This document shows, piece by piece, positions 8,374 to 14,609 of a stretch of DNA of 15,892 nt. How positions within the stretch are numbered: the first letter of the stretch is position 1; each line of letters begins with the position of its first letter. Source of the stretch: JBCDBY01 sp039182715 (GTDB lineage Bacteria; Planctomycetota; PLA2); contig JBCDBY010000078.1 of assembly GCA_039182715.1 (NCBI GenBank), positions 1 to 15,892 on the forward strand. Reading direction: 5' to 3'. The notes beneath the pieces are model-generated. The model had not been told where the DNA came from. It saw only the letters and a program-made list of their open reading frames with translations, and made no database searches. A program made the position numbers and the translations under genes.

Positions 8374-10002
8374 TCAGTGATACGCGATGAGAATGCGCTG
8401 ATTCGCGGGCGAAGGCAGGATCGTGCGGCGGCTGCCGTCGCGACCGACGCGGTGGACGCCGCGATGGTCCCCCACCACGATGCCCCCGTCGGGCAGCGCA
8501 AAGGCGGTCGTCGGGTGCTGGAACTGCGGCCACGCACGCACGCGTTCGCCCTTGGGATCGAACTCCACGACCTCGTTGCGCGTGCGCAGCACGACGAGCG
8601 TGTTGCCGCTCTCCAGCTTCTGCGAGAACTGCGGCTGCGCACCGGTGGCGATCGTGCGGCGCACCCGGCCGCGACGGTCGTACTCGCGCACCTGCGACAG
8701 CGCGTACGCACTGACGCGCGTGATGCCGTTCGGCATGCGCTCCGCGTGGTGCACGCCGTGCGGCACCGTCACCGACCAGACCACCCGCGAGGTGAGGTCG
8801 AGTTCCTCGATGATCTGTCCGCGCGGATAGGTGACGAGTACGTGCCCGCTTACCAGCTGCTGGACGCCACCGGGCGCCACGCGCAGGGGCTTCGACGTCC
8901 AGACCTCGCGCCCCCCGCGGTCGAACTCGACGACGCGACGGTGGTAGTAGAGGCTGACGAGCGCATGGCCGTTCGGCAGCGCATGCAGTCCGTACACGTA
9001 GCCGTCGATGTGGAAGCGCCGCAGGGCGCGACCTTCGAGGTCGATCTCGACGATCTCGCTGCGCGGCCGACCGCAGAACGCGACGAGAATGCGGTTGCGA
9101 CGCGCGCCGAGGTGTTCGTCGATCGCGGTCCAGCGCACCGTCGCCGCCTCCTCGCGCGCCCATCGGCGCCAACGCGCCACACCCGCGGCGCGCTGCTCCT
9201 CCGAGCCGTAGGCGGCGAAATCGTGCCGCTTGCCGGCGAGCTGGCGCAGCAGCACGACCGTCTGGAAGCGCATGTGCGGTTCGCCGTCTTCCAGCAGGGC
9301 AAGCAGCAGCGGCAGCGCGGATGCCTGGCGCTCGAGCGCCAGCGCGTGGGCACAGGCGAAGCGCACGTGCGGATCGGGATCGCGCGCGATCGACTCGATC
9401 TCGGGCACGCCCTCCGCACCGAGAACGCGGCCGAGGGCGCGCGTCGCGGCAGCGCGCAGGGTCGACTCCGTCCTCGGATCGCGTGCCGTCGCGCGCAGCC
9501 GCTCGGCGTCGGCCGCCTGCGAGGTCGCCACCAGCGCGCGCAGCCCGGCGAGCCGCACGTGCGACTCCCCGGCGAACGGAAGCGAGTGGAGCACCTCGGG
9601 CGCGAGGCCCGGGATGTGCCGCTGCGCCACCGTCATGTACGCCGCGTAGATCGCATCCTCGTTCAGCAGCTTCTTCGTCTCCGCCAGCAACACGCGCACG
9701 CGGCGGCGCACCTCCGGGACGTCGGACGAAAGGTGCCGCTGCAGGATCATGCCGGCCGCCGCCCCCGCCGCGTGCAGCGAACGCATCGCGTAGTCGCGCC
9801 GGCTGGGGTCGCGATGCCCGAGCTCCTGCGCCCAGCGCTCCATCTGCTCCTGCGAATCGGCCGTCGGGTAGAGCTGCCGCAGATAGCCGCGAATCGACTC
9901 CTGCGTCGGCTGCATGCCGTAGCGGCGCAGCTGCGCGGTGATCGGGTCGTCGGCGCGGACCACGGCCGTACAAAGCAGCAACAGTCCGCACACGATCCGC
10001 AT
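8374..10002 (-). CDS. Secreted HEAT-repeat plus six-blade beta-propeller protein
   Basis: A 542-aa protein. Residues 1-17 are a signal peptide (basic start, hydrophobic LLLLCTAVV core, cleavage likely after VRA). Residues about 50-285 are alpha-helical, with HEAT-like units such as PHVRFACAHALAL (211-223) and RAAATRALGRVLG (183-195). Residues about 300-530 carry six units at about 40-residue spacing. Each has a pattern close to LPNG, a short strand, then V-E-F/Y-D-x-x-G-x-x-x-W. Clear examples lie at 341-368, 422-448, 463-491 and 502-527. This predicts a six-bladed propeller of the PQQ/NHL/arylsulfotransferase-like kind. No catalytic residues are evident; a binding or scaffold role outside the cytoplasm is likely. 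It starts 4 nt after the glycosyltransferase stop, so the two are cotranscribed. I do not recognise a named family for the full fusion. Confidence 0.75.
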   Translation of the reverse strand: MRIVCGLLLLCTAVVRADDPITAQLRRYGMQPTQESIRGYLRQLYPTADSQEQMERWAQELGHRDPSRRDYAMRSLHAAGAAAGMILQRHLSSDVPEVRRRVRVLLAETKKLLNEDAIYAAYMTVAQRHIPGLAPEVLHSLPFAGESHVRLAGLRALVATSQAADAERLRATARDPRTESTLRAAATRALGRVLGAEGVPEIESIARDPDPHVRFACAHALALERQASALPLLLALLEDGEPHMRFQTVVLLRQLAGKRHDFAAYGSEEQRAAGVARWRRWAREEAATVRWTAIDEHLGARRNRILVAFCGRPRSEIVEIDLEGRALRRFHIDGYVYGLHALPNGHALVSLYYHRRVVEFDRGGREVWTSKPLRVAPGGVQQLVSGHVLVTYPRGQIIEELDLTSRVVWSVTVPHGVHHAERMPNGITRVSAYALSQVREYDRRGRVRRTIATGAQPQFSQKLESGNTLVVLRTRNEVVEFDPKGERVRAWPQFQHPTTAFALPDGGIVVGDHRGVHRVGRDGSRRTILPSPANQRILIAYH

Positions 10003-10006
10003 GGGA

Positions 10007-10819
10007 CTACTCTACTGCGAGATGGCGATCGAGTCCGCGCTCGCACCAGGTGCGGCGCTCCGCCTCGCGCTTGGCACGCAGCGCCCGCAGCTCTTCGCTC
10101 GTCCGCTTCATGGGGTGGTAGAGGTGATATGCGCAGCCGCGGTTGATGAGCGGCGTCATGCGGAAGCCCGCGTTGGCGAGCCGCAGGCCAAGGTCGTAGT
10201 CCTCGCCGCCGAATTCGTCGAACTCCTCGTCGTAGCCGTTGACCTTCACGAACGAGGCGCGCGGCAGGCTGAAGTTGCAGCCCATCAGCTTGCGACCGCG
10301 CAGCCGCAGGATGAACGCGATCCAGAAGGGCAGGCGCAGCCCGCGCCCGTAGTTGCGCGCATCGCCGCTGCGCGAGACCTCGCCGAACCACTTCTCGAGC
10401 TCGCCGCTCTGCACCCAGTCGCGACGCACGCGCGGCGTGATGTCGGGGCCGAGCCGGACGCGGCGGCCGCACAGCACGCGGCGCTTGCGGGCGTGGAAGA
10501 GATGATCCTTCAGCCAGTGGCGGTGCGGGATCGTGTCGCCGTCGAGAAAGCAGAGGTAATCGCTATCGCACGCCGCCACGGTCGCGTTGACGATGGCCGA
10601 CTTGCCGAAGCCGCGATCTTCCTGCCAGTGATGATGCAGCGGCACGGGAAGGCGCAGGCGCCAGCGGTCGAGCAGCGCGCGCGTCTCCTCGGTCGAGCCG
10701 TCGTCCGCGATGCGGATCTCGCGCGGCAGGACCGACTGGCGCGCCAGCCCGGTGAGCACGAGGTCGAGCTCCCAGGGCGCGTTGTAGGTGGCGACGACGA
10801 CGGAGGGCGACCAGGGCAC
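10007..10819 (-). CDS. GT2 family glycosyltransferase with galactosyltransferase-like C-terminal region
   Basis: A 270-aa soluble GT-A glycosyltransferase that should transfer a sugar from a nucleotide-sugar donor. Motifs: N-terminal strand SVVVATYN at 6-13; the ADDGST turn at 38-43; the metal-binding DxD as D93-G-D95; and GCNFSLPR at 180-187 with GGEDYDLGLRL at 204-214. The last pair is the conserved acceptor/catalytic block of Glyco_transf_7C, as in chondroitin-synthase-like GT2 enzymes. The donor and acceptor are not predictable. The start is GTG at 10819: homology begins immediately after it and GATAGT sits 6 nt upstream. The much longer open frame to 11854 is antisense to the neighbouring glycosyltransferase. 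Pairing with a secreted propeller protein suggests a cell-surface or exported glycan role. Confidence 0.9.
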   Translation of the reverse strand: MPWSPSVVVATYNAPWELDLVLTGLARQSVLPREIRIADDGSTEETRALLDRWRLRLPVPLHHHWQEDRGFGKSAIVNATVAACDSDYLCFLDGDTIPHRHWLKDHLFHARKRRVLCGRRVRLGPDITPRVRRDWVQSGELEKWFGEVSRSGDARNYGRGLRLPFWIAFILRLRGRKLMGCNFSLPRASFVKVNGYDEEFDEFGGEDYDLGLRLANAGFRMTPLINRGCAYHLYHPMKRTSEELRALRAKREAERRTWCERGLDRHLAVE

Positions 10820-10858
10820 CCCGGGACTATCGCAGATGACCGCGATAGAATCCGCCCC
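10820..10858. promoter_or_regulatory. Back-to-back promoters in a 39-bp divergent spacer
   Basis: Minus direction: GATAGT (plus 10826-10831), then the 6-nt palindrome CCCGGG, then GTG. Plus direction: TAGAAT (10846-10851), then 7 nt (CCGCCCC), then TTG. No Shine-Dalgarno site is possible in either leader. The -35 of each promoter would lie in or near the other's -10, so the two are likely coupled or mutually exclusive. Confidence 0.5.
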
Positions 10859-11761
10859 TTGCGCCTGGCCGTCGTCATTCCCGCCTACAACCGCCCGACG
10901 CTGCTGCTGGAGTCGCTGGCGTCGGTGGCGGCGCAGACGCGGTCGCCCGACCGGGTGGTGGTGGTCGACGACGTCTCCACCGACGACACCGCGGAACGCG
11001 CCGAGCAGTGGATGCACGGTCGCGACGGCTGGGAGGTTCTTCGTTCGACGACCAATACCGGCCCCGGCCCGGCACGCAACCGCGGCGTCGCGCGCGTGGA
11101 CGACTGCGACGCGGTCGCGTTCCTCGACTGCGACGACCTCTGGCCGCCCGACTTCCTGCATCGCGTCGAGCAAGCGTTCCGGCGCGCCCCCGAGGTCGGC
11201 GCGCTGGCGGCCGACTACCAGGAGTACCGCCCCAAGCTGCCGAAGGAGGGCGTGCGCATCGTCAACGAGTGGGTCGAGACGCGACCGGTGTACGGCTTCA
11301 TCCGGCTCGGTGGCATCACGCCCTCGGCGTCGGCGGTGCGCCTCGAAGCGTTTCACGCGGTCGACGGCTTCGATCCGGAACTGCGCCTCAACGAGGACAT
11401 GGAGTTCTTCCTGCGGCTCAGTCTCACGACGCGCTGGGCGCACCTGCCGGGCACGCCGATCGAGTACCGCCAGGATGTGTCGGAGCAGCGCGACGAAGCG
11501 CCCTCGCTCATCCTCTCTTCGCGCGGGGGGCCGGAGCGGCGCGTGTTCATCCTGGAGCGCTTCGCCGGCATCGGGGGCGCGCCGCGCATCGACCGGCATC
11601 TCGGTTGGGCGCGTTACCGCGCCGCCCGGCAGGCGCTGCGCGAAGGACGCCGATCGGACGCGCGCCGGCACTGCGCGAAGGCCTTTCGCTACGCCCCGTG
11701 GTACCCGCGGCCCTGGTTCTGCTACCTGCGATCGTTTCTGCCCGGAACCGCCGAAAAATAA
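10859..11761 (+). CDS. GT2 family glycosyltransferase
   Basis: A 300-aa GT-A glycosyltransferase. The fold begins directly at the start (LAVVIPAYNRP at 3-13), with the VVDDVSTDDT turn at 35-44, GPARNRGV at 70-77, the metal-binding motif FLDCDD at 88-93 (D90-x-D92) and the acceptor block LNEDMEFFLRL at 177-187. A basic C-terminal helical region (about 245-300) may contact membrane or acceptor. No ATG lies in frame before the domain; the TTG at 10859 fits both the homology and the TAGAAT-N7 spacing. It is divergent from the other GT2 gene, and the two share only low similarity in the common core, so they probably act on different sugars of the same glycan. Confidence 0.9.
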   Translation: MRLAVVIPAYNRPTLLLESLASVAAQTRSPDRVVVVDDVSTDDTAERAEQWMHGRDGWEVLRSTTNTGPGPARNRGVARVDDCDAVAFLDCDDLWPPDFLHRVEQAFRRAPEVGALAADYQEYRPKLPKEGVRIVNEWVETRPVYGFIRLGGITPSASAVRLEAFHAVDGFDPELRLNEDMEFFLRLSLTTRWAHLPGTPIEYRQDVSEQRDEAPSLILSSRGGPERRVFILERFAGIGGAPRIDRHLGWARYRAARQALREGRRSDARRHCAKAFRYAPWYPRPWFCYLRSFLPGTAEK

Positions 11762-11823
11762 GCAAATCTGGACAGATAGCCCCGGTCCACTTACTATGGA
11801 ATCTGGAGGGCATTCCGTACACA

Positions 11824-11862
11824 GGTCAGGAAATTGAGAACGAAGGGAACTCACCCCTGACC
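11824..11862. repeat. Imperfect inverted repeat (cruciform-like)
   Basis: GGTCAGG (11824-11830) and CCTGACC (11856-11862) pair perfectly. Inside them TGAG/CTCA can extend the stem around an A/G-rich loop. It lacks a T-run, so it is not an ordinary terminator for the upstream glycosyltransferase gene. Confidence 0.5.
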
Positions 11863-11885
11863 CACATCCCCATGCCCGGCCCGTC

Positions 11886-11906
11886 GAGATCAGTTGCTTT
11901 GATCTC
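11886..11906. repeat. 7-bp hairpin GAGATCA/TGATCTC
   Basis: A perfect 7-bp stem with a 7-nt loop (GTTGCTT), 50 nt before the start of the Lys-rich zinc-binding protein gene. It could be an operator dyad or a leader hairpin. Confidence 0.45.
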
Positions 11907-11912
11907 CGTGCC

Positions 11913-11942
11913 GGGTGCCAGTCATCTGGGTGCCAGTCACCC
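11913..11942 (+). repeat. Two tandem 15-bp units, each containing GGGTGCCAGTCA
   Basis: Units 11913-11927 and 11928-11942 match at 13 of 15 positions. The second is a perfect hairpin (GGGTG, 5-nt loop, CACCC). They end 13 nt before the next start codon, so a protein or RNA structure here would influence translation or initiation of that gene. Confidence 0.5.
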
Positions 11943-11955
11943 GATTGAGGCCACT

Positions 11956-12399
11956 ATGGACGAACTCAACTACCGCCGCCTCATGAAGTACCCGAAGCGC
12001 CGCTGCGAGCAGTCGGGCGCGACGCAGTACATGGACCCGCTCGGCATCTATCGCTCGATCATCGACGATCACGAGCGTTTCGAGACCTGCTTCGATTGTG
12101 GCTATCTCGTCGGTTGGTGCCCCAACCAGGAGACCTGCGAGCAGCCCGTTTGGGTCCGCGAGCGCGCCAAGAAGGCGGGCAAGGCCAACGGCAGCGGCAA
12201 GAAGAAGACGGCGAAGAAAGCCGCCGCGAAGAAGGCGCCCGCCAAGAAAGCTCCCGCTGCGAAGAAGACGGCAGCCAAGAAAACAGCGGTGAAGAAGACC
12301 GCTGCCAAGAAGAAGACCGCTGCCAAGAAGAAGGCCGTCACGAAGAAGAAGACGAAGACGGCCGCCGTCGCGCGCAAGCGCGTCGCCAAGAAGAAGTAA
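11956..12399 (+). CDS. Small Cys-rich (putative zinc-binding) protein with histone-H1-like Lys/Ala tail
   Basis: A 147-aa protein of two parts. Residues 1-70 are a compact domain with cysteines at 17, 45, 48, 55 and 61; C45-x-x-C48 with C55 and C61 (CFDCGYLVGWCPNQETC) could bind zinc. Residues about 71-147 are a very basic tail built from AAKK, APAKK and TAAKK units (imperfect 4-6-residue repeats), like the C-termini of eukaryotic H1 and of bacterial HctB or AlgP-type proteins, which bind DNA without sequence specificity. A nucleoid- or RNA-associated role is inferred. The ATG has GAGG 5 nt upstream, a usable ribosome site unlike most neighbours. I do not recognise the N-terminal domain. The next gene also ends in a lysine run. 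Confidence 0.75.
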   Translation: MDELNYRRLMKYPKRRCEQSGATQYMDPLGIYRSIIDDHERFETCFDCGYLVGWCPNQETCEQPVWVRERAKKAGKANGSGKKKTAKKAAAKKAPAKKAPAAKKTAAKKTAVKKTAAKKKTAAKKKAVTKKKTKTAAVARKRVAKKK

Positions 12400-12419
12400 C
12401 TGCGAATAGCAGTAACGGC

Positions 12420-12450
12420 GAAGAAGAAGCCGCTACTTCTTCTTCTTCTT
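12420..12450 (+). terminator. Hairpin terminator overlapping the lysine codons of the convergent gene
   Basis: GAAGAAGAAG (12420-12429) and CTTCTTCTTC (12436-12445) form a perfect 10-bp stem around CCGCTA, followed by TTCTT on the plus strand. The right arm is the antisense of the five C-terminal Lys codons of the minus-strand gene. A competing pairing exists between 12388-12397 (Lys codons of the plus-strand gene) and 12435-12444. A small hairpin ACTGC/GCAGT lies at 12399-12413. Confidence 0.45.
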
Positions 12451-12702
12451 GGGCGCGACGCGCGACTCGATCTGGTCGGCCTTGGGCGTCGACGCCTTGA
12501 AGTTCGAGATCGTGCCCATGTGCGTGAGGAACTTGATGTAGTCGTGCACGTGGTCGGGCGCCGCCGTGTTCCCGATGAAGATGCGCTTCTGCTTGCCGTT
12601 CTCTTCCAGCGTGTAGAGGCGGCCCGTCTCGTAGGCACCGGTGATCTCGCAGACCCCGGTCACGGGCTTTTCGTAGATGGTGCGGCTGTCCCAGGTGATC
12701 AC
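12433..12702 (-). CDS. Small hypothetical protein, lysine-tailed
   Basis: An 89-aa protein of unknown function. Alternating strand-like stretches (VITWDSRTIY 1-10, GVCEITGAYETGRLYTLE 16-33, KQKRIFIG 38-45) are followed by a helix (HVHDYIKFLTHMG at 51-63) and a polar tail ending APKKKKK. No signal peptide or membrane segment is visible, so it is probably cytosolic. The start is GTG at 12702, because TACAAT stands exactly 6 nt upstream, the arrangement seen at the other divergent starts. The longer frame to 12771 would add residues antisense to the next gene's start. It converges on the Lys-rich zinc-binding protein gene with a 33-bp gap and diverges from the carboxypeptidase-regulatory-like gene. 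Confidence 0.6.
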   Translation of the reverse strand: MITWDSRTIYEKPVTGVCEITGAYETGRLYTLEENGKQKRIFIGNTAAPDHVHDYIKFLTHMGTISNFKASTPKADQIESRVAPKKKKK

Positions 12703-12746
12703 GCCGGCATTGTAGTCGGCGCGGCCCGCAGAGCTAGAATGCCCGG
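12703..12746. promoter_or_regulatory. Back-to-back promoters in a 44-bp divergent spacer
   Basis: Minus direction: TACAAT (plus 12709-12714), 6 nt, GTG. Plus direction: TAGAAT (12735-12740), 6 nt, GTG. Neither leader can hold a Shine-Dalgarno site. This is the cleanest of the three divergent spacers, since both hexamers differ from TATAAT by a single base. Confidence 0.6.
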
Positions 12747-14513
12747 GTGCGGATGAGGGGGCGAGCGGCATTCCTTCTCGGGGCGGCGGCGCTCGTCGCG
12801 CTCCTCCTGCTCTCGCTGGGCGACCAGTCGGAGCCGAGGAGAGCGGGCCGAAGCGCGGCTCCAGAGCCGAACGAGCCGATCCCGGTCGAGACGCGGACGG
12901 TCGGCGTGGCCGCCGATGAGCCCGCCTATGCGGTCGAGCTGCTGGTGCAGGACGAAGACCAACAGCCGCTCGATGCGGTCGCGATCGAGCTGCTCGTCTT
13001 CCGCGGCGCGAAGCACGCGTGGACCTTCACCGGCCGGACCGCGCGCAACGGCCGTCTCGACGTGCGCCTGCCGTTGGCCGGGCGCGAGGACTGGAAGTCC
13101 ATCGCCGTCACGGTCACCAAGGATGGATACGCGACACTGTCGCTGAGCTGGAAGCCACGCGGTGAACGGCTTCGCAAGACCCTCACGCTGGCGCGCGGCG
13201 GCAAGATCACGGGACGGCTCGTGACGCCGGACGGCGAGCCCGTGGCCGGCGGGACAATCCAGGTCGACCCCTTCATCTCATACGCGTCCACGGACGAGGA
13301 GGGCTACTTCACCCTCTGGGTCGATCGATCGCGGCTTCCCGTGGCGGTGAGCGCCTACGCATCCGGCTTCCTGTCGACGTCGTCGCGCTTCGTGCGCGCG
13401 CTGCCGGGCGAGATCGGAGACCTCGTACTCGAGCGCGGCCTCTCGATCACGGGCATCGTGCGCCATGCGAGCGGCGCGGCGCTTCCGAATCTCGTGCTGG
13501 TCGCCCGGAGCGTCGGCAACGTGGGCCGCGCCCGGACAAGGACACGCTCGGACGGCACCTTCGCCTTCGAGGGGCTCGCGTCGGGCCCGTGGCGCATTCA
13601 GCTGATGCGCCATGCCGAAGGGACCCCGATCGCCGAGCAGATCGTGGAAGCGGGCGGTCGCGATCTCGACTTCCGGTTCGAGGGCGTCGTCTATCAACTG
13701 ATCGTGCGCGACGAGGAGGACCGCGCCTTCCCCCAGCCGTCTGTCGCGATCTCCGCGTCGCCGGAGCTCGGGCGACGCGGTGCGCAGTGGTTGCGCGAGC
13801 GCACGAGCGATCGGACGGTCCTCGCGGAGAGCGGCGACCGGCTCATGTTTTTCGCGCAATCCGAGGGGTACGTGCCGGTCCAAGCGGTCGCCGGGCCGCC
13901 GGACCGCGGATTCCGCCAGGACGTCAAGCTCGTGCTGCGGCGCTTCGAGGCGACGGCGCAACTGGACGTGCGCCTGGAAGGCACCTCGGCCGATACGCAG
14001 GGCCGGCTCTTCGTCGAGGTCCGCACCGGCCCGCAAGGCCTGCGCATCGGCTCGCGCCAGGGCCCCGGCGTCGTGGCGCTGCCGCCCGGCCGCTGGTGGG
14101 TTCGGGTCGTGCCGGTCGGGCTGCAGCGGTTCCCCTTCTTCGTCCTGCGCAGCGTCGAGGTCGAACTGGAGGACCGCGAGCGCAAGGAGCTCGCGATTCC
14201 GGTTCAGGTCGGCGGTCGACTGCGCCTGCGCGTCCAGGCAGCGCCGTCGTTCATGGCAGGATTCAAGGGCAGCCTCACGCGCCTGCGCGACGGCAAGCAG
14301 TTTCGCCTGTTCGAGTTTCGCCGCGCCAACGGAAGCGACGCATGGGCGACCGACGTACCGGTCCACGCGCCCGTCGTGGCGCGCGAGATCTTCGAGCCGG
14401 GCCGCTACAAGGTGCGCATCACGCTCCCCCGGCACCACCCGTTCGAAGAGACGATCGAGATCCGCGAGCTCCAGTTCACCGACGTGCGCGCGCGGCTGTC
14501 CCGATCGAACTGA
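12747..14513 (+). CDS. Secreted or membrane-anchored protein with carboxypeptidase-regulatory-like beta domains
   Basis: A 588-aa protein with an N-terminal basic stretch and hydrophobic helix (about 7-24; an uncleaved anchor or signal peptide), a Pro/Glu-rich linker (about 28-58), then tandem beta-sandwich units. The clearest are at about 152-230 (ITGRLVTPDGEPVAGG at 154-169, DEEGYFTL at 183-190) and 233-310 (SITGIVRHASGAALPN at 233-248, SDGTFAFEGL at 268-277). These match the CarboxypepD_reg-like pattern of a 'G-x-V-x-D-x-x-G-x-P-L/V-x-x-A/V' strand pair and a later D-G-x-F-x-F strand. Further strand-rich units continue to the C-terminus, which is not an outer-membrane barrel. No catalytic motif is seen; the likely role is adhesion or a surface scaffold. 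Start GTG is supported by TAGAAT 6 nt upstream. Confidence 0.75.
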   Translation: MRMRGRAAFLLGAAALVALLLLSLGDQSEPRRAGRSAAPEPNEPIPVETRTVGVAADEPAYAVELLVQDEDQQPLDAVAIELLVFRGAKHAWTFTGRTARNGRLDVRLPLAGREDWKSIAVTVTKDGYATLSLSWKPRGERLRKTLTLARGGKITGRLVTPDGEPVAGGTIQVDPFISYASTDEEGYFTLWVDRSRLPVAVSAYASGFLSTSSRFVRALPGEIGDLVLERGLSITGIVRHASGAALPNLVLVARSVGNVGRARTRTRSDGTFAFEGLASGPWRIQLMRHAEGTPIAEQIVEAGGRDLDFRFEGVVYQLIVRDEEDRAFPQPSVAISASPELGRRGAQWLRERTSDRTVLAESGDRLMFFAQSEGYVPVQAVAGPPDRGFRQDVKLVLRRFEATAQLDVRLEGTSADTQGRLFVEVRTGPQGLRIGSRQGPGVVALPPGRWWVRVVPVGLQRFPFFVLRSVEVELEDRERKELAIPVQVGGRLRLRVQAAPSFMAGFKGSLTRLRDGKQFRLFEFRRANGSDAWATDVPVHAPVVAREIFEPGRYKVRITLPRHHPFEETIEIRELQFTDVRARLSRSN

Positions 14514-14552
14514 CCGGGCGCTCGTTCCCATCGGGTCCGGAAGATCTGCAGG

Positions 14553-14605
14553 TAGACTGCGCCGCCCGTGCCGGCCCCACGGCCCAACACCCCGGAGAAA
14601 CCAAC
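14553..14605 (+). promoter_or_regulatory. Isocitrate dehydrogenase promoter and leader
   Basis: TAGACT (14553-14558) is a -10-like hexamer. The IDH start codon lies 47 nt after it and has its own Shine-Dalgarno-like GGAGA (14594-14598, 7 nt before the GTG). So, unlike the divergent genes, IDH appears to have a leadered mRNA. Confidence 0.4.
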
Positions 14606-14609
14606 GTGA
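14568..14609 (+). other. Possible 13-codon Pro-rich leader ORF overlapping the IDH start
   Basis: A GTG 9 nt after TAGACT opens VPAPRPNTPEKPT (5 Pro in 13 residues). Its TGA stop overlaps the IDH GTG start as GTGA, the same 4-bp arrangement used inside this window's operons. It could couple IDH translation to leader translation. It is short enough to be chance. Confidence 0.25.

Larger units (their letters stand above)
11762..11955. other. Repeat-rich spacer, possible REP-like remnant
   Basis: No gene is visible. The spacer is noticeably less GC-rich than its neighbours and holds, in order, a TACTAT -10-like string near 11803-11808, a long imperfect inverted repeat, a 7-bp hairpin and a tandem duplicated hairpin unit (separate entries). 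The motifs GGTCAGG...CCTGACC and GGTGCCAGTCACC resemble short palindromic intergenic repeats associated with REP/RAYT systems in several phyla, but no transposase is in the window. Confidence 0.4.

Noticed and set aside
8208..8390. Small plus-strand frame of 60 codons
   Set aside because: Crosses the terminator hairpin and the end of the HEAT-propeller gene in antisense; no ribosome site or homology seen.
8377..10146. Open frame of 589 codons on the plus strand
   Set aside because: Antisense to the HEAT-propeller gene, whose signal peptide, repeats and operon spacing are convincing.
11008..11955. N-terminal extension of the Lys-rich zinc-binding protein
   Set aside because: Runs out of frame through the GT2 gene and the repeat spacer; the ATG at 11956 has a ribosome site.
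12201..12396. AAG-rich repeats as a microsatellite or CRISPR-like array
   Set aside because: The repeats are in-frame Lys/Ala codons with varied third positions and no constant spacers; explained by the protein tail.
13278..14531. Open frame of 417 codons on the minus strand
   Set aside because: Antisense to the carboxypeptidase-regulatory-like gene; no domain pattern.
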